A stretch of DNA of 64,000 nucleotides from Pseudoalteromonas sp. XMcav2-N (GTDB lineage Bacteria; Pseudomonadota; Gammaproteobacteria; Enterobacterales; Alteromonadaceae), in the NCBI RefSeq assembly GCF_024124545.1, contig NZ_JAMXSF010000005.1, positions 1-64,000 of the forward strand, written 5' to 3'. Of this stretch, positions 1-9,185 are shown one piece after another. The notes beneath the pieces are model-generated. The model did no database searches. It saw nothing but the letters and a program-made list of their open reading frames with translations, and was not told where the DNA came from. Numbering within the stretch: position 1 is the first letter of the stretch; each line of letters begins with the position of its first letter. The position numbers and the translations under genes are program-made.

Positions 1-130
1 CGTACTTTCTTTCTGGGATCTTTAGTCTGTTTGGAGAGCTTACTAAATTCAGAGGGCAGCAAAATCATTATCACATCGATGGATATTAGATTTTGATATT
101 AGATCATAAATTTAATCAATTTGGTATAAA

Positions 131-735
131 CCTGGAGTCGCTGCTGGAAGGCCACACCGTACGTATGACAAATACACCGAAACAAACCTACTCAGCACTG
201 AAAAACAGGTTTAAACAGATCCCGCATCGCGTGCGGGATGACAACAGAGTTGTTGTTGGAGGTGTGGTAGAGCTGGGAAAACCTGGAGTCGCTGCTGGAA
301 ATCCACACTTTACGTGTAGTAAATACGCCGGCTCAAACATACTCCTTGCTTTCATGATGTATAGAGCGATTTGTGACGAAGTGTCATGTATTTCTCCATT
401 CAAACAGATCTACACTGCCGTCATCCCGCACTTGATGCGGGATCCACCAACAGACCACACCGTACGTATGACAAATACGCCGGAACAAACGTACTCAGCA
501 CCGAGAGAAAGGTTTAAACAGATCCCGCATCGCGTGCGGGATGACAACTGAGTTGTTGTTGGCGGTGTGGTAGAGCTGGGTAAACCTGGAGTCGCTGCTG
601 GAAATCCACACTTTACGTGTAGTAAATACGCCGGCTCAAACATACTCCTTGCTTTCATGATATATAGAGCGATTTCTGACGAAATATCATGTATTTCTCC
701 ATTCATACAAGCCCCCACTACCGTCATCCCACATT
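131..735. repeat. 303-bp tandem repeat with nested hairpins
   Basis: Two long units start at 152 and 455 (same phase, offset 303), preceded by a short partial unit at 131-149 (the CTGGAGTCGCTGCTGGAA segment recurs near 284 and 587). Each unit contains a hairpin ATCCCGCA-TCGCG-TGCGGGAT (219-239 and 522-542). The first unit also has a second hairpin ATCCCGCA-CTTGA-TGCGGGAT (423-443), decayed in the second unit (from about 726). The small reading frames across it exist in two frames and opposite strands because the repeat is duplicated; I do not regard them as genes. The hairpins resemble dispersed intergenic palindromes of the CGTCATCCCGC type seen in many gammaproteobacterial genomes. Confidence 0.85.
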
Positions 736-750
736 TACTTCGAATGAATA

Positions 751-1197
751 GCAAAGACTGTACGCGGTGCCCTTATGTTAGGTCTGACTTCATACTGTCC
801 TCTCACGTAGCGACCAGAAAATGATGGCAGCGCCTACACTGGGGCTATTATTCGTCACACTTACACCTTTGGACAATTGGTCACTCGATCAATACTCATT
901 TTAGGATGTTAAGCAATTACGGAGCGTGAAATGAAATATTTAACCTGCGTACTTAACATGAAAATATGGTGAGCTAAAGTTTCCCAATATAGGGAAGTTC
1001 TGTAATGGAAGTAATATTTAAATTATAAAAATCAATAGTGTACCGATTAATTCATGAATATGAAAAATATTAATGTAAATTTAAATTTACATTAATTGTA
1101 AAGATAGTTAAATAAATGTTCCATTTTGTGTTTATTTTCTCTGCAATTGAGCTACATTTTGATTGGAAATTAACCAAACAACAAAAAAGGAACAAGT
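751..1197. other. Intergenic region upstream of the protease gene
   Basis: No convincing gene. The last 250 bases are very AT-rich and contain a perfect palindrome (1071-1094). The stretch presumably holds the promoter of the secreted protease, but I cannot single out a -35/-10 pair with confidence. Confidence 0.6.
1071..1094. promoter_or_regulatory. Perfect 24-bp palindrome upstream of the protease
   Basis: The half-site TAATGTAAATTT is followed directly by its exact reverse complement, with no loop. It ends about 100 bases before the protease start codon. The absence of a loop favours a dimeric protein-binding site over an RNA hairpin. The regulator is unknown. Confidence 0.5.
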
Positions 1198-3057
1198 ATG
1201 CGTAAACTAAACACACTCGCTTTTGCCATTCTGGCAGGCATTTCTGGACAGTCGATGGCTCAGGCTGAGTTACTGACTACAGACCAGAGCAAGGCCATTC
1301 CAGGCAAATATATCGTCGTGTTTAAAACGCCAACTGTACTTAATACACAAAGTGCAATGGCTATCTCAGACTATGCTACAACGCAGGCACAGGCATTAAG
1401 CAATGCTTACAATGTTAACGTTGCTAAAAGCTTCAATGGTGTGCTTAACGGTGTTGTGGTAAACGCGTCTGCAGGTGATGTAAAAGCAATGCTGAAAGAC
1501 CCTAACATTGCCTACATTGAACAAGATCAAATAGTCACAGTGACGCCTCAGGCTTCAGGCGATCAGAGCAACGCGATTTGGGGCCTTGACCGTGTAGATC
1601 AGCGCGCATTGCCTCTGAATTCAAACTATCACTACGACTTTGATGGTTCAGGCGTTACGGCTTATGTTATTGATACTGGTGTTCGTATCTCGCATAGTGA
1701 ATTCGGGAACCGTGCAAGCCACGGCTATGACTTTGTCGACAATGATGCAGATTCTTCTGACTGTAACGGTCACGGTACACACGTTGCTGGTACCATCGGC
1801 GGTTCACAGTACGGTGTTGCGAAAAATGTTAATGTTGTCGGTGTTCGTGTATTGGGTTGTAATGGCTCCGGTTCATATTCTGGTGTGATTTCAGGAATTG
1901 ACTGGGTTAAGAACAACGCTTCAGGCCCGTCTGTTGCGAACATGAGCTTAGGTGGTGGCGTGTCTCAGGCTGTTGATGATGCCGTTAATGCTGCCGTTGC
2001 TTCTGGTGTTACTTTCGTTGTAGCTGCTGGTAATGATAATAGCGATGCTTGTAACTACTCTCCAGCTCGAGCTGCCGATGCAATAACTGTTGGCTCGACA
2101 ACCAGCAGCGATGGCCGTTCAAGCTTCTCAAACTATGGCTCTTGTCTTGATATCTATGCGCCAGGTTCCAGCATCAAGTCTGCGTGGTATAATTCTGACA
2201 GTTCTACCAACACAATCAGTGGTACCTCAATGGCTGCACCACATGTAGCAGGTGCGGTAGCATTGTATCTTGACCAGGATCCGTCGCTTACTCCAGCGCA
2301 GATTGATTCACTGCTTAGTAGCAGAAGTACTAAAGGTGCGGTATCCGATGCCAAAGCAAGTTCACCGAATGAACTGCTTTATACGCTTGAAGGTGATGCG
2401 CCGCCTCCACCACCACCGCCAGGCCCAACTGAGCTTGTTTCAGGTGTAGGTGTGTCTGCGTCAGGTGCGTCAGGTTCGGAGACTTTCTATAAGCTTGCTG
2501 TTCCAGCTGGTGCAGCGTCGGTTTCGTTCACTCTGGCTGGCGGCTCGGGTGATGCGGATCTGTATGTTCAACAAGGTTCTCAACCGACTCAAAGCAGCTA
2601 CGCGTGTCGTCCATATAAAAACGGCAACAACGAGTCTTGTGAATTTTCTAACCCAGCTGCAGGTGACTGGTACGTGATGCTACATGGCTATAGCCAGTAT
2701 TCAGGCGCTACGCTGACAGGTACTTTTGGTGATGCTTCAGGCTGTGGTGCAAACTGCCTTGAAAACGGAGTGCCAGTAACAGGGCTGTCTGGTGGTACCA
2801 ACACAGATACCCGTTACACCATCGAAGTGCCAGCAAATGTGACGCTGAATGTGAGTATTTCAGGTGGTTCAGGTGATGCTGACCTGTATGTACGCAAAGG
2901 GACTCAGCCAACGACAAACAACTATGATTGTCGTCCATATCGCTCTGGTAACAATGAAACTTGTACTCTGAGTTCAGGTACGGATGGTGGTACTTACCAC
3001 ATCATGGTTAGAGGCTACAGCAGCTATTCAGGCCTTACTTTGCAAGGCAGTTTCTAA
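1198..3057 (+). CDS. Secreted S8 subtilisin-like serine protease with two PPC domains
   Basis: Extracellular endopeptidase of 619 aa. A signal peptide (about 1-21, ending SMA) is followed by an I9-type propeptide (about 37-115, ending in the YIEQD motif) that would act as intramolecular chaperone and be cleaved. The catalytic domain shows the Asp motif VIDTGV (D159), the His motif NGHGTHVAG (H192) and the Ser motif SGTSMAAPH (S344), as in the proteinase K/aqualysin branch. A proline stretch near 402-408 leads to two C-terminal PPC domains (about 412-510 and 525-617), each with GDADLYV and a CRPY motif; these are usually removed or aid secretion and substrate binding. The SD AAGGAACA lies just before the ATG. 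It is monocistronic, closed by a terminator. Probably a type II secretion substrate (inferred). Confidence 0.96.
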   Translation: MRKLNTLAFAILAGISGQSMAQAELLTTDQSKAIPGKYIVVFKTPTVLNTQSAMAISDYATTQAQALSNAYNVNVAKSFNGVLNGVVVNASAGDVKAMLKDPNIAYIEQDQIVTVTPQASGDQSNAIWGLDRVDQRALPLNSNYHYDFDGSGVTAYVIDTGVRISHSEFGNRASHGYDFVDNDADSSDCNGHGTHVAGTIGGSQYGVAKNVNVVGVRVLGCNGSGSYSGVISGIDWVKNNASGPSVANMSLGGGVSQAVDDAVNAAVASGVTFVVAAGNDNSDACNYSPARAADAITVGSTTSSDGRSSFSNYGSCLDIYAPGSSIKSAWYNSDSSTNTISGTSMAAPHVAGAVALYLDQDPSLTPAQIDSLLSSRSTKGAVSDAKASSPNELLYTLEGDAPPPPPPPGPTELVSGVGVSASGASGSETFYKLAVPAGAASVSFTLAGGSGDADLYVQQGSQPTQSSYACRPYKNGNNESCEFSNPAAGDWYVMLHGYSQYSGATLTGTFGDASGCGANCLENGVPVTGLSGGTNTDTRYTIEVPANVTLNVSISGGSGDADLYVRKGTQPTTNNYDCRPYRSGNNETCTLSSGTDGGTYHIMVRGYSSYSGLTLQGSF

Positions 3058-3080
3058 ATATAGTAACTTAGAAATTCGAG

Positions 3081-3110
3081 AAAGGCCGGTTTATACCGGC
3101 CTTTCTACTT
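3081..3110. terminator. Rho-independent terminator, convergent
   Basis: The stem AAAGGCCGG / CCGGCCTTT with loop TTTATA lies between the convergent protease and rlmI genes. The A and T flanks suit termination in both directions. Confidence 0.85.
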
Positions 3111-3122
3111 TAATGATGACGA

Positions 3123-4313
3123 TTAATACACTTTACAGATCAAGCCTTTTAGGTAAAACCCCTCCGGGTAACAGCCTGCTATAGGGTGGTCTGCTGCCTG
3201 ATTAAGGCGCTCCATAATTAACAAGTCTTTACCTGCATCTAGAGCTGCATCAGCCACTACTTTTTGGAACAAATTCTGTTCCATAAGGCCTGAGCAAGAG
3301 AAGGTTAGCAAAGTACCACCTGGCTTAAGTAATTGCATAGCCAGCATATTAATGTCTTTATAGCCGCGGCAGGCACCATTGAGCTGTGCTTTATTCTCGG
3401 CAAATTTAGGCGGATCCATGACAATGGTGTCAAACTGACGGCCTTCCTCACGGTATTGTCTTAGCAACTTGAACACATCCTGCTTAACAAACTGAGCCCG
3501 CGACAAATCTAGTTCATTGTGTTCTACATTACGCTTAGCTGTATCCAGAGCAGGCTGAGAGACGTCGACATTGATGACTTCTTCACACTCACCACGGAGC
3601 GCATACAGACCAAACGTGCCTGTATAGCAAAAACAGTTAAGCACTGACTTACCTTTTGAGAAGCGCTCGAGTGCCGCACGGCTGTCTCTTTGGTCCAGGT
3701 AGAAGCCGGTTTTGTGACCAGATTTAATATCGACTTCAATTTTCAAGCCGTTTTCCATGATCACAACTGGCGCTTCAGGTTCGTCTCCCCACAATACACC
3801 GGTGGTTTTCTCAAGCCCTTCCTTTTTCCGTACATCTACATCAGAGCGCTCATAGATATGGCACTCGGGAAACAGAGTTCTGAGAGCTTGTACGATTTCG
3901 CCTTTGTGGCGCTCTGCGCCGGCACTTAACAGCTGACAAACCAAATAGTTGTCAAACTTATCAATCGTTATGCCGGGCAAACCATCTGACTCGGCAGCAC
4001 ATAGCCTGAAGCCGGTTAACTGTCCTTCTTCAATGACCTGCTCGCGCGCTGAGAGTGCTCGCGCTAGTCGTCGTTCGAAAAATGACTGATCGATTTGTTC
4101 AGACTGATCAAAGCTCCAGATCCGCGCTCGGATCTGAGAGTCTGGACTATATGCGGCTGTGGCCAGGTATTGACCGTCGTGACTATAAATGGTCACTGTA
4201 TCGCCAAGTGCAGGCTTACCTTTGACTTTTTTAATCGCCTTAGAAAAGATCCAAGGGTGCTTTCTTTTTAAAGATTTTTCACGGCCAGGTTGTAAATACA
4301 GCGCGCAAGACAT
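3123..4313 (-). CDS. rlmI: 23S rRNA (cytosine1962-C5)-methyltransferase RlmI
   Basis: SAM-dependent methyltransferase that makes m5C1962 in 23S rRNA. It is 396 aa, matching the family's usual length. The N-terminal PUA domain (about 1-75, with the typical [17 protein letters not shown] start) binds RNA. A central RlmI-specific beta domain precedes the Rossmann-fold methyltransferase, with motif I around [16 protein letters not shown], motif [11 protein letters not shown] and the catalytic-cysteine segment TFSCSG. The ATG at 4313 is chosen because it gives the canonical N-terminus [14 protein letters not shown]. The gene stands alone, convergent with the protease. Confidence 0.95.
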   Translation of the reverse strand: MSCALYLQPGREKSLKRKHPWIFSKAIKKVKGKPALGDTVTIYSHDGQYLATAAYSPDSQIRARIWSFDQSEQIDQSFFERRLARALSAREQVIEEGQLTGFRLCAAESDGLPGITIDKFDNYLVCQLLSAGAERHKGEIVQALRTLFPECHIYERSDVDVRKKEGLEKTTGVLWGDEPEAPVVIMENGLKIEVDIKSGHKTGFYLDQRDSRAALERFSKGKSVLNCFCYTGTFGLYALRGECEEVINVDVSQPALDTAKRNVEHNELDLSRAQFVKQDVFKLLRQYREEGRQFDTIVMDPPKFAENKAQLNGACRGYKDINMLAMQLLKPGGTLLTFSCSGLMEQNLFQKVVADAALDAGKDLLIMERLNQAADHPIAGCYPEGFYLKGLICKVY

Positions 4314-4396
4314 ATAAATTCCTTACAGTAGATTATGGTGACATTTTAGTGAAGCCAATAACAACATACAATCAGAACCACGAGGTTAAGGGATAA

Positions 4397-5044
4397 ATGA
4401 CATTAAATACGATGGAATTTGAGGCTGCATGCAGAGATTTTATGCTAACAACTGAGTTTGCCGATACTGCCCACGATTTATCGCATATCTTGCGGGTAGT
4501 TAAAACCGCGAAGCAATTGTGTGCGGCCGAAGATGCTGACCTTGAAGTCGTCTTGCCCGCAGCCTGGCTGCACGACTGTGTAGCAGTGGCAAAAAACCAC
4601 CCGGATAGGCCAATTGCCTCTAAACTGGCAGCTGACAGGGCTGTCGCTTTTTTATCAACGCTAGACTACCCTAAAGACAAGTTACCCTCAGTACATCATG
4701 CAATTGTCGCACACAGTTTTAGTGCCAATGTGACCCCAGATACTTTGGAAGCTAAGGTTGTTCAGGATGCCGATCGTATGGACGCGTTAGGGGCAATAGG
4801 GGTGAGTCGGTGTATGAAAGTTGGCGGCGCGATTGCAAGGCATATGTATCATATCGGTGACCCTTTCTGTCAGGAGCGTGAGCCGGATGATAAAAAATAT
4901 ACGTTAGATCATTTTTACATCAAATTGCTAAATATTGCAGAGCAAATGCATACCCAGTCAGCTAAGAGAGAAGCGCAGAGACGCACTGAATTTATGCGCG
5001 GGTTTTTGCAAGAGTTGGGAAGAGAAATTGGTATCTCTGATTAG
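4397..5044 (+). CDS. HD-domain phosphohydrolase, YedJ-like
   Basis: Predicted metal-dependent phosphohydrolase of 215 aa. HD-superfamily ligands are visible: the first His in AHDLSHILRV, the HD pair in AWLHDCV, further His in VHHAIVAHSF, and the distal Asp in QDADRMDALGAIG. The overall pattern matches E. coli YedJ and relatives; the physiological substrate of that group is unsettled. SD AGGTTAAGGGATAA precedes the ATG. Its stop codon overlaps the stop of the convergent potassium-channel gene by a few bases (5041-5044). Confidence 0.88.
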   Translation: MTLNTMEFEAACRDFMLTTEFADTAHDLSHILRVVKTAKQLCAAEDADLEVVLPAAWLHDCVAVAKNHPDRPIASKLAADRAVAFLSTLDYPKDKLPSVHHAIVAHSFSANVTPDTLEAKVVQDADRMDALGAIGVSRCMKVGGAIARHMYHIGDPFCQEREPDDKKYTLDHFYIKLLNIAEQMHTQSAKREAQRRTEFMRGFLQELGREIGISD

Positions 5045-6021
5045 CGGGTCATGCGTTTTACAAATACGACAACGAACAAGGCCAGAGAAAAGCTGCCGGT
5101 AAATGCCTCAACCGTCGCGATTAACCGGGTGATGCCGGTCGGCGTTATGTCGCCATAGCCAAGTGTTGTAAAGGTAACCACACTGAAATAAATACAATTT
5201 AGCAACGTGCTTAGGTTTTCCGTCCAGGAGGCTTGGCTGGAAAACTGAATAAGCCCGTCATTGTAATTGATCCCGAACAGGAAGTAGCAGATTGCGCAGG
5301 CGATGATCATACCCAAACTGAAACGGATCACATTTTCGGGCTTTTCGCCGTAGCCGCACAACATATCGACAAAAGAGGATACCAAGCGGCGTTTGGAGAA
5401 TTTGGGGTATTGCGCGTGTCGCATGCGTAGCTCGCTGTAGGTATATTTCCCGGCCATCTCAAATAGACCTTGCTGCTCGGCGCCTTTTCTTAGTAATCGA
5501 TAGATTTCTTCAGACTGCAAAAATAAGTCGTTTGCTTCTTCCAGATCTTGCTGCTTAAGAGCTTCATTGGCTTGCTTTTCCTGCAAAAGCTTGTCACCGA
5601 GATAGAGGTTGTCGATGCGCGTCTTATCGAGCTTCATGCCTAACAGGTTTGTATCTCCAAGCTTGCAGCAGTGCAGATTGGCGTCACGCAAGTCTGCCTT
5701 CATTAAAGAAGCATTTTTAATTGTACTATTGAATAAATGAGCACCTTGCAAGTTAGCACGATAAAAGTTGCTGTATGACAAGTCATAGCCTTCGTGATTG
5801 TCAAACTTGACCAGGTTGAGGCCTTCGAGGTTTGCACGTTTTAACTCCAGACCTTGCAAGAGACCACCTCTTTTGGCATATCTCTCCAGCTTTTGTGTCA
5901 ATTCCAGACCGCTCTTGTCAAATTTGCTATCATGCCAAAAGCAATAGCCTGACCCCATATCTATTTCTTGGCATTTATGGCCATCGGGTGATTCATATTG
6001 GCAAAGAGGTTTGTTGTTCAT
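5041..6021 (-). CDS. Two-TM potassium channel with N-terminal Cys/His motif and pentapeptide repeats
   Basis: Inner-membrane ion channel of 326 aa. The C-terminal pore module has TM1 (about 232-250), a pore helix and selectivity filter TTLGYGD (285-291), and TM2 (about 298-322), the Ion_trans_2 pattern of K+-selective channels. The cytosolic part is unusual: C7, C17, C27 and H30 form a possible zinc-binding knuckle, residues 55-132 are pentapeptide repeats of A(N/D)LXX type, and 145-205 are helical with a look of a TPR-like bundle. No RCK/TrkA-N domain is present, so gating is not by the usual ligand module. The start at 6021 gives MNNKPLCQYES; the first cysteine is close to the N-terminus, supporting this start. 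Confidence 0.9.
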   Translation of the reverse strand: MNNKPLCQYESPDGHKCQEIDMGSGYCFWHDSKFDKSGLELTQKLERYAKRGGLLQGLELKRANLEGLNLVKFDNHEGYDLSYSNFYRANLQGAHLFNSTIKNASLMKADLRDANLHCCKLGDTNLLGMKLDKTRIDNLYLGDKLLQEKQANEALKQQDLEEANDLFLQSEEIYRLLRKGAEQQGLFEMAGKYTYSELRMRHAQYPKFSKRRLVSSFVDMLCGYGEKPENVIRFSLGMIIACAICYFLFGINYNDGLIQFSSQASWTENLSTLLNCIYFSVVTFTTLGYGDITPTGITRLIATVEAFTGSFSLALFVVVFVKRMTR

Positions 6022-6093
6022 AGTGCGCCAGATCTATCCTTCTTATAAGTAAGGGTAGCAGTATTTTTTCAGGGTAAATAAAAAATTGAATCT

Positions 6094-6771
6094 ATGTCAT
6101 TCGATTATCAATTAAGCATCAGTAAGCGCAGACAGAGTGTTGCCATTAAAGTAACAGCAGATGGCGTGAAAGTATTCGCGCCCTACGGAATCGACAAGCG
6201 TTGGCTGGATACGTGGCTAAAAAGCAAATCACACTGGGTCGAAAGTAAAAAATTGGCGATGTCTGCTCAGCAGCAACAGATTCAGATACCTTTTGACAGT
6301 AAGAAAATTCAGATATTTGGCGAGCAGTATCAGTTTGAGTTGTCACCAAGTTGCTCTTACATTGATCATGATGCGAAATGCATTGGTCTAAAAACGCGCG
6401 CCAACCCCGACTCTGAAGGGGCGAGAAAAGCGCTGTTTGGGTATTTAAACCAGGTGTTACTTAGTTATGTGACGCCGGTACTGGCAGAGTATTCCGACCT
6501 GATGAGAAGTGAGTATCAAGAACTTAAAATCAGGGAATATAAACGTCGTTGGGGCAGCTTGTCATCAAGTGGCACTCTGGCACTCAATAGCTTGCTGGTA
6601 GGTGCACCTAAGTGGGTAATTGATTATGTTATTGTGCACGAGTTGGCACATTTCCATGTCATGGCACACAACCAAGCCTTTTGGAAAATCGTGGCGCGTC
6701 ATTACCCTGATTATAAGAAGGCACAATCTTATTTAAGTCAAAACGCAGTGGTGTTGCAGATTAAAGAGTAG
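6094..6771 (+). CDS. YgjP-like metal-dependent hydrolase (DUF45, SprT-like fold)
   Basis: A 225-aa protein of the COG1451/YgjP family. It has the invariant KRRWGSLSS segment and the zinc motif HELAHFHVMAHNQAFW, in which HELAH supplies two His and the catalytic Glu and the downstream H the third ligand. The family was long annotated as a metallopeptidase; work on E. coli YgjP suggests UTP pyrophosphatase activity, so the substrate should be left open. No signal peptide; cytosolic. The start follows a weak upstream signal; divergent from the channel gene, 72 bases apart. Confidence 0.9.
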   Translation: MSFDYQLSISKRRQSVAIKVTADGVKVFAPYGIDKRWLDTWLKSKSHWVESKKLAMSAQQQQIQIPFDSKKIQIFGEQYQFELSPSCSYIDHDAKCIGLKTRANPDSEGARKALFGYLNQVLLSYVTPVLAEYSDLMRSEYQELKIREYKRRWGSLSSSGTLALNSLLVGAPKWVIDYVIVHELAHFHVMAHNQAFWKIVARHYPDYKKAQSYLSQNAVVLQIKE

Positions 6772-6965
6772 GGGCGTACGGGTTCGGTTGAAATCAATGA
6801 ATCGAATTTTTCTGCCAATAGTTGTCATTCAGAAGCTTCAGCAAAAACGTATAGGTTTCCAAAGGACAGAAGTGCTATCGTCGGGGAATGAGTATTTAAA
6901 TATGAATGTCTTTTTGATATGGATGAGCAACCAGAAGTTATTTTTTAATTGGCTTCAGAGGAAAG

Positions 6966-7050
6966 TGGTGGAGGGGGCTGGATTCGAACCAGCGAAGGCA
7001 GTGCCGTCAGATTTACAGTCTGATCCCTTTGGCCGCTCGGGAACCCCTCC
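6966..7050 (-). tRNA. tRNA-Tyr (GTA), copy 3 in transcription order
   Basis: On the minus strand the gene begins GGAGGGGTTCCCGAGCGG, has a long class II variable arm, anticodon loop CTGTAAA (anticodon GTA), T-loop GGTTCGAATCC and an encoded CCA end. 85 nt including CCA. It is the last of three copies identical in sequence. Confidence 0.98.
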
Positions 7051-7073
7051 TAAGAGAAAAACAAATTGTAAGG

Positions 7074-7158
7074 TGGTGGAGGGGGCTGGATTCGAACCAG
7101 CGAAGGCAGTGCCGTCAGATTTACAGTCTGATCCCTTTGGCCGCTCGGGAACCCCTCC
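7074..7158 (-). tRNA. tRNA-Tyr (GTA), copy 2
   Basis: Same 85-nt sequence as its neighbours, including class II variable arm and encoded CCA. Separated by 23 bases from the next copy and 22 from the previous one; the spacers are themselves similar (TAAGAGAA...CAAATTGT), so the array arose by tandem duplication of a unit of about 107 bases. Confidence 0.98.
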
Positions 7159-7180
7159 TAAGAGAATACAAATTGTTATG

Positions 7181-7265
7181 TGGTGGAGGGGGCTGGATTC
7201 GAACCAGCGAAGGCAGTGCCGTCAGATTTACAGTCTGATCCCTTTGGCCGCTCGGGAACCCCTCC
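7181..7265 (-). tRNA. tRNA-Tyr (GTA), copy 1 (promoter-proximal)
   Basis: First copy in transcription order, identical to the other two. The promoter should lie in the AT-rich 7266-7360 stretch on the minus strand. The three genes are probably one precursor transcript processed at the spacers. Confidence 0.98.
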
Positions 7266-7377
7266 TCAACATGGGCGCTGATAATATCAAAGTTTTTAGT
7301 GAAGTAAAGAAATGTTCTAAAGAAAATTGAAAAAATGCCGATAAATTTTCATATTCCATAAATTGTGGCGATTTTAC

Positions 7378-7899
7378 ATGCAGATAGATGGCATTTTGTG
7401 CAAAGAGGCCCAGCTTGGTAGTGCGCTTAATCACAGTGTTCATGAAGCCCGGCGCGGTGACTTTGCATTGCTTTTATCTTTGTTGTCTCAGGATGCGTTA
7501 GATTTTAGCCAGTTTGACCTGCCCCATACTTCACCCGAGCAGCCGGATAAATCTGAAGCAGCGCTAAAATTGGCATTGCAGTTGGGCCCTCAAAAACCAC
7601 TTGCACCCGAGCACTTTAATATGCTCATCGGCCAGGATAATGGTTTTTTGGTTCAGGAGGGGGATCTAGCCAGTCTTCGTCTCAAAGAATGTCTACAGCC
7701 AGAGCCCTATGCCGTGCGTAATGATAAAAAGCACATTCCTTTGCATATTGTTGATAATCTTGAGCCAGCAGTAAGACAGAGGCTAGAAAAAACGAGAAAC
7801 CCTCACATGATTGTTGATAATAAAGACATCGATGCAGCAGGGTTTTATGATCAGATAGCCGGCGGAGAAATGCAATCTATGTTGCAGGTTGCTGTTTAA
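7378..7899 (+). CDS. VC2046/SO_2500-like conserved protein of unknown function
   Basis: A 173-aa soluble protein without signal peptide or membrane segment. The sequence (HSVHEARRGDFALLLSLLSQD near the N-terminus; NPHMIVDNKD near the C-terminus) recalls a small conserved family of Vibrio, Shewanella and Pseudoalteromonas called VC2046/SO_2500; I name this from memory of the pattern, with moderate confidence. The ATG at 7378 is preferred over an in-frame TTG 15 bases upstream. No function can be deduced. It is transcribed away from the tRNA-Tyr array. Confidence 0.75.
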   Translation: MQIDGILCKEAQLGSALNHSVHEARRGDFALLLSLLSQDALDFSQFDLPHTSPEQPDKSEAALKLALQLGPQKPLAPEHFNMLIGQDNGFLVQEGDLASLRLKECLQPEPYAVRNDKKHIPLHIVDNLEPAVRQRLEKTRNPHMIVDNKDIDAAGFYDQIAGGEMQSMLQVAV

Positions 7900-8166
7900 A
7901 GAAGCACACCGACGGCATGGGAATACAAAAAAAAAGCGCTTTGGATAGGGCTATATGCTTATATGCACCAAATGCAAATCTAAATGAGGAGAATATTTAG
8001 CTTTTGCTGAGTATCATTCTACGGGCACTCATCCTGCTTTACAGAACGCTGCTTTGGCACCTTTAAAAACGTAGAAACAAAAAATTAAGAGCAATATTCA
8101 AGCGAGAGAACATTACACTTTATGGATTATTGCGCATTCAATAACCCAAAAGTTTAGCCAGCCAAC

Positions 8167-8622
8167 CTAGCCGTGGCACTTTTTGAACTTCTTCCCACTT
8201 TGGCAGGGACAAGGATCATTCCTGCTAATTTTTCTCTCAGGGCAGGCAAACAGGTCGCCATCTAGATAACGCCACAGCCCTGCTTCTTTTAAAAAGCGAG
8301 ACCGTTCATGCATTGTGACGCACACGCCGCCATCAAGGTACATCGCTTTAAACTCCACAAAGTGATAATCAGTAGACTCACTGCACTGGATAATCTCTAA
8401 CCCGATAAAGGTGACCTGCTCGGCAAATGTTCGGATACTGGCTTCACTGTTTTCTGCACGCATGCTTTGTGCGTACGTATTATGTATGTAACCTGTGTCT
8501 TTAAGACAATACGCACTATACCGTGAGCGCATCAGTTGTTGGGCGCTTTCAGGTTGCTTACGTCCTTCAATAAAAGGCAGACAGCACACTTGTGCTTCAG
8601 TTTCAGAACCGCAATAACACAT
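8167..8622 (-). CDS. YchJ-family protein with SEC-C motifs
   Basis: A 151-aa protein. The N-terminal CYCGS...CCLPFIEG and the C-terminal [18 protein letters not shown] are SEC-C-type zinc-binding motifs like the SecA tail. The middle ([21 protein letters not shown]) is the NTF2-like YchJ core. The family (UPF0225) is widespread and of unknown function. It lies 16 bases downstream of the sulA-like gene on the same strand and may be co-transcribed with it. Confidence 0.9.
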   Translation of the reverse strand: MCYCGSETEAQVCCLPFIEGRKQPESAQQLMRSRYSAYCLKDTGYIHNTYAQSMRAENSEASIRTFAEQVTFIGLEIIQCSESTDYHFVEFKAMYLDGGVCVTMHERSRFLKEAGLWRYLDGDLFACPERKISRNDPCPCQSGKKFKKCHG

Positions 8623-8638
8623 ATATTCTCATTTGGAC

Positions 8639-9064
8639 TTAATGCGCAACGACGGATGTTCCATGGCCAGTAGAGCGAGTGAAGCAAAACAATTCAGTAT
8701 CACTGTCTATCAGCTTAAACCGGGCAAGCTGCTGCTCAGATACTATGTCTGTCCAGGTAACCACCGCTGCAAAGTTGCCTTTGCATAAAGCGCTGTTAAT
8801 AACATACTCCAAGTTTATCAAATGTCTCTGTCGCAGCACCAGTAACTTGCTGCTGTCAATTGAGCCGTTATCCAGCAGTGCTTTGCTTGGGATGTTGTCT
8901 GGTGCAATGAGCAGTGTCCATTTATGTAACGAGTTACATCGATACAGAATCTTTAATAGTTCCAAACTGCTGACTATGTCATCTTCCGCATACACTAGCT
9001 GATAACGTTTATCGGCTGTATTGGTTTGAGATGAAGAAATATTTTGCACTTGAGTATGTAACAT
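8639..9064 (-). CDS. sulA: SulA-like SOS cell-division inhibitor
   Basis: A 141-aa protein. The central block WTLLIAPDNIPSKALLDNG, then SKLLVLRQRHL and GNFAAVVTW, follow the SulA fold (degenerate RecA-like core) that binds FtsZ and blocks division during SOS. The last residue is His; in E. coli SulA the C-terminal His is the Lon recognition element. A LexA-type box CTG-N10-CAG (9075-9090) sits directly upstream, in line with SOS control. Sequence similarity to the enterobacterial protein is low outside the core, so the call rests on core plus LexA box. Confidence 0.8.
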   Translation of the reverse strand: MLHTQVQNISSSQTNTADKRYQLVYAEDDIVSSLELLKILYRCNSLHKWTLLIAPDNIPSKALLDNGSIDSSKLLVLRQRHLINLEYVINSALCKGNFAAVVTWTDIVSEQQLARFKLIDSDTELFCFTRSTGHGTSVVAH

Positions 9065-9074
9065 GAGCAGACCA

Positions 9075-9090
9075 CTGATTTTCTATACAG
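9075..9090 (-). promoter_or_regulatory. LexA box upstream of sulA-like gene
   Basis: Plus strand reads CTGATTTTCTATACAG, fitting CTG-N10-CAG with a strong right half (TATACAG). It ends 11 bases before the start codon at 9064. Two more ATACAGT half-sites follow at 9096 and 9108, about one helical turn apart, making an array of three. Confidence 0.75.
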
Positions 9091-9185
9091 TGTTTATACA
9101 GTATTTCATACAGTGCTATTTGGCAAGTAAAATATCGCGTATTTTTTGTTCTTTTCTATTAGAGCTTTGATTGTGTTAACTTTTA

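Noticed and set aside
93..754. Several small reading frames on both strands in the repeat region
   Set aside because: They arise from the tandem repeat and its palindromes, have no SD and resemble each other only because the DNA is duplicated.
6788..7330. A plus-strand frame of about 180 codons with repeated segments
   Set aside because: It is the reverse strand of three tRNA-Tyr genes; the repetition comes from the tRNA copies.
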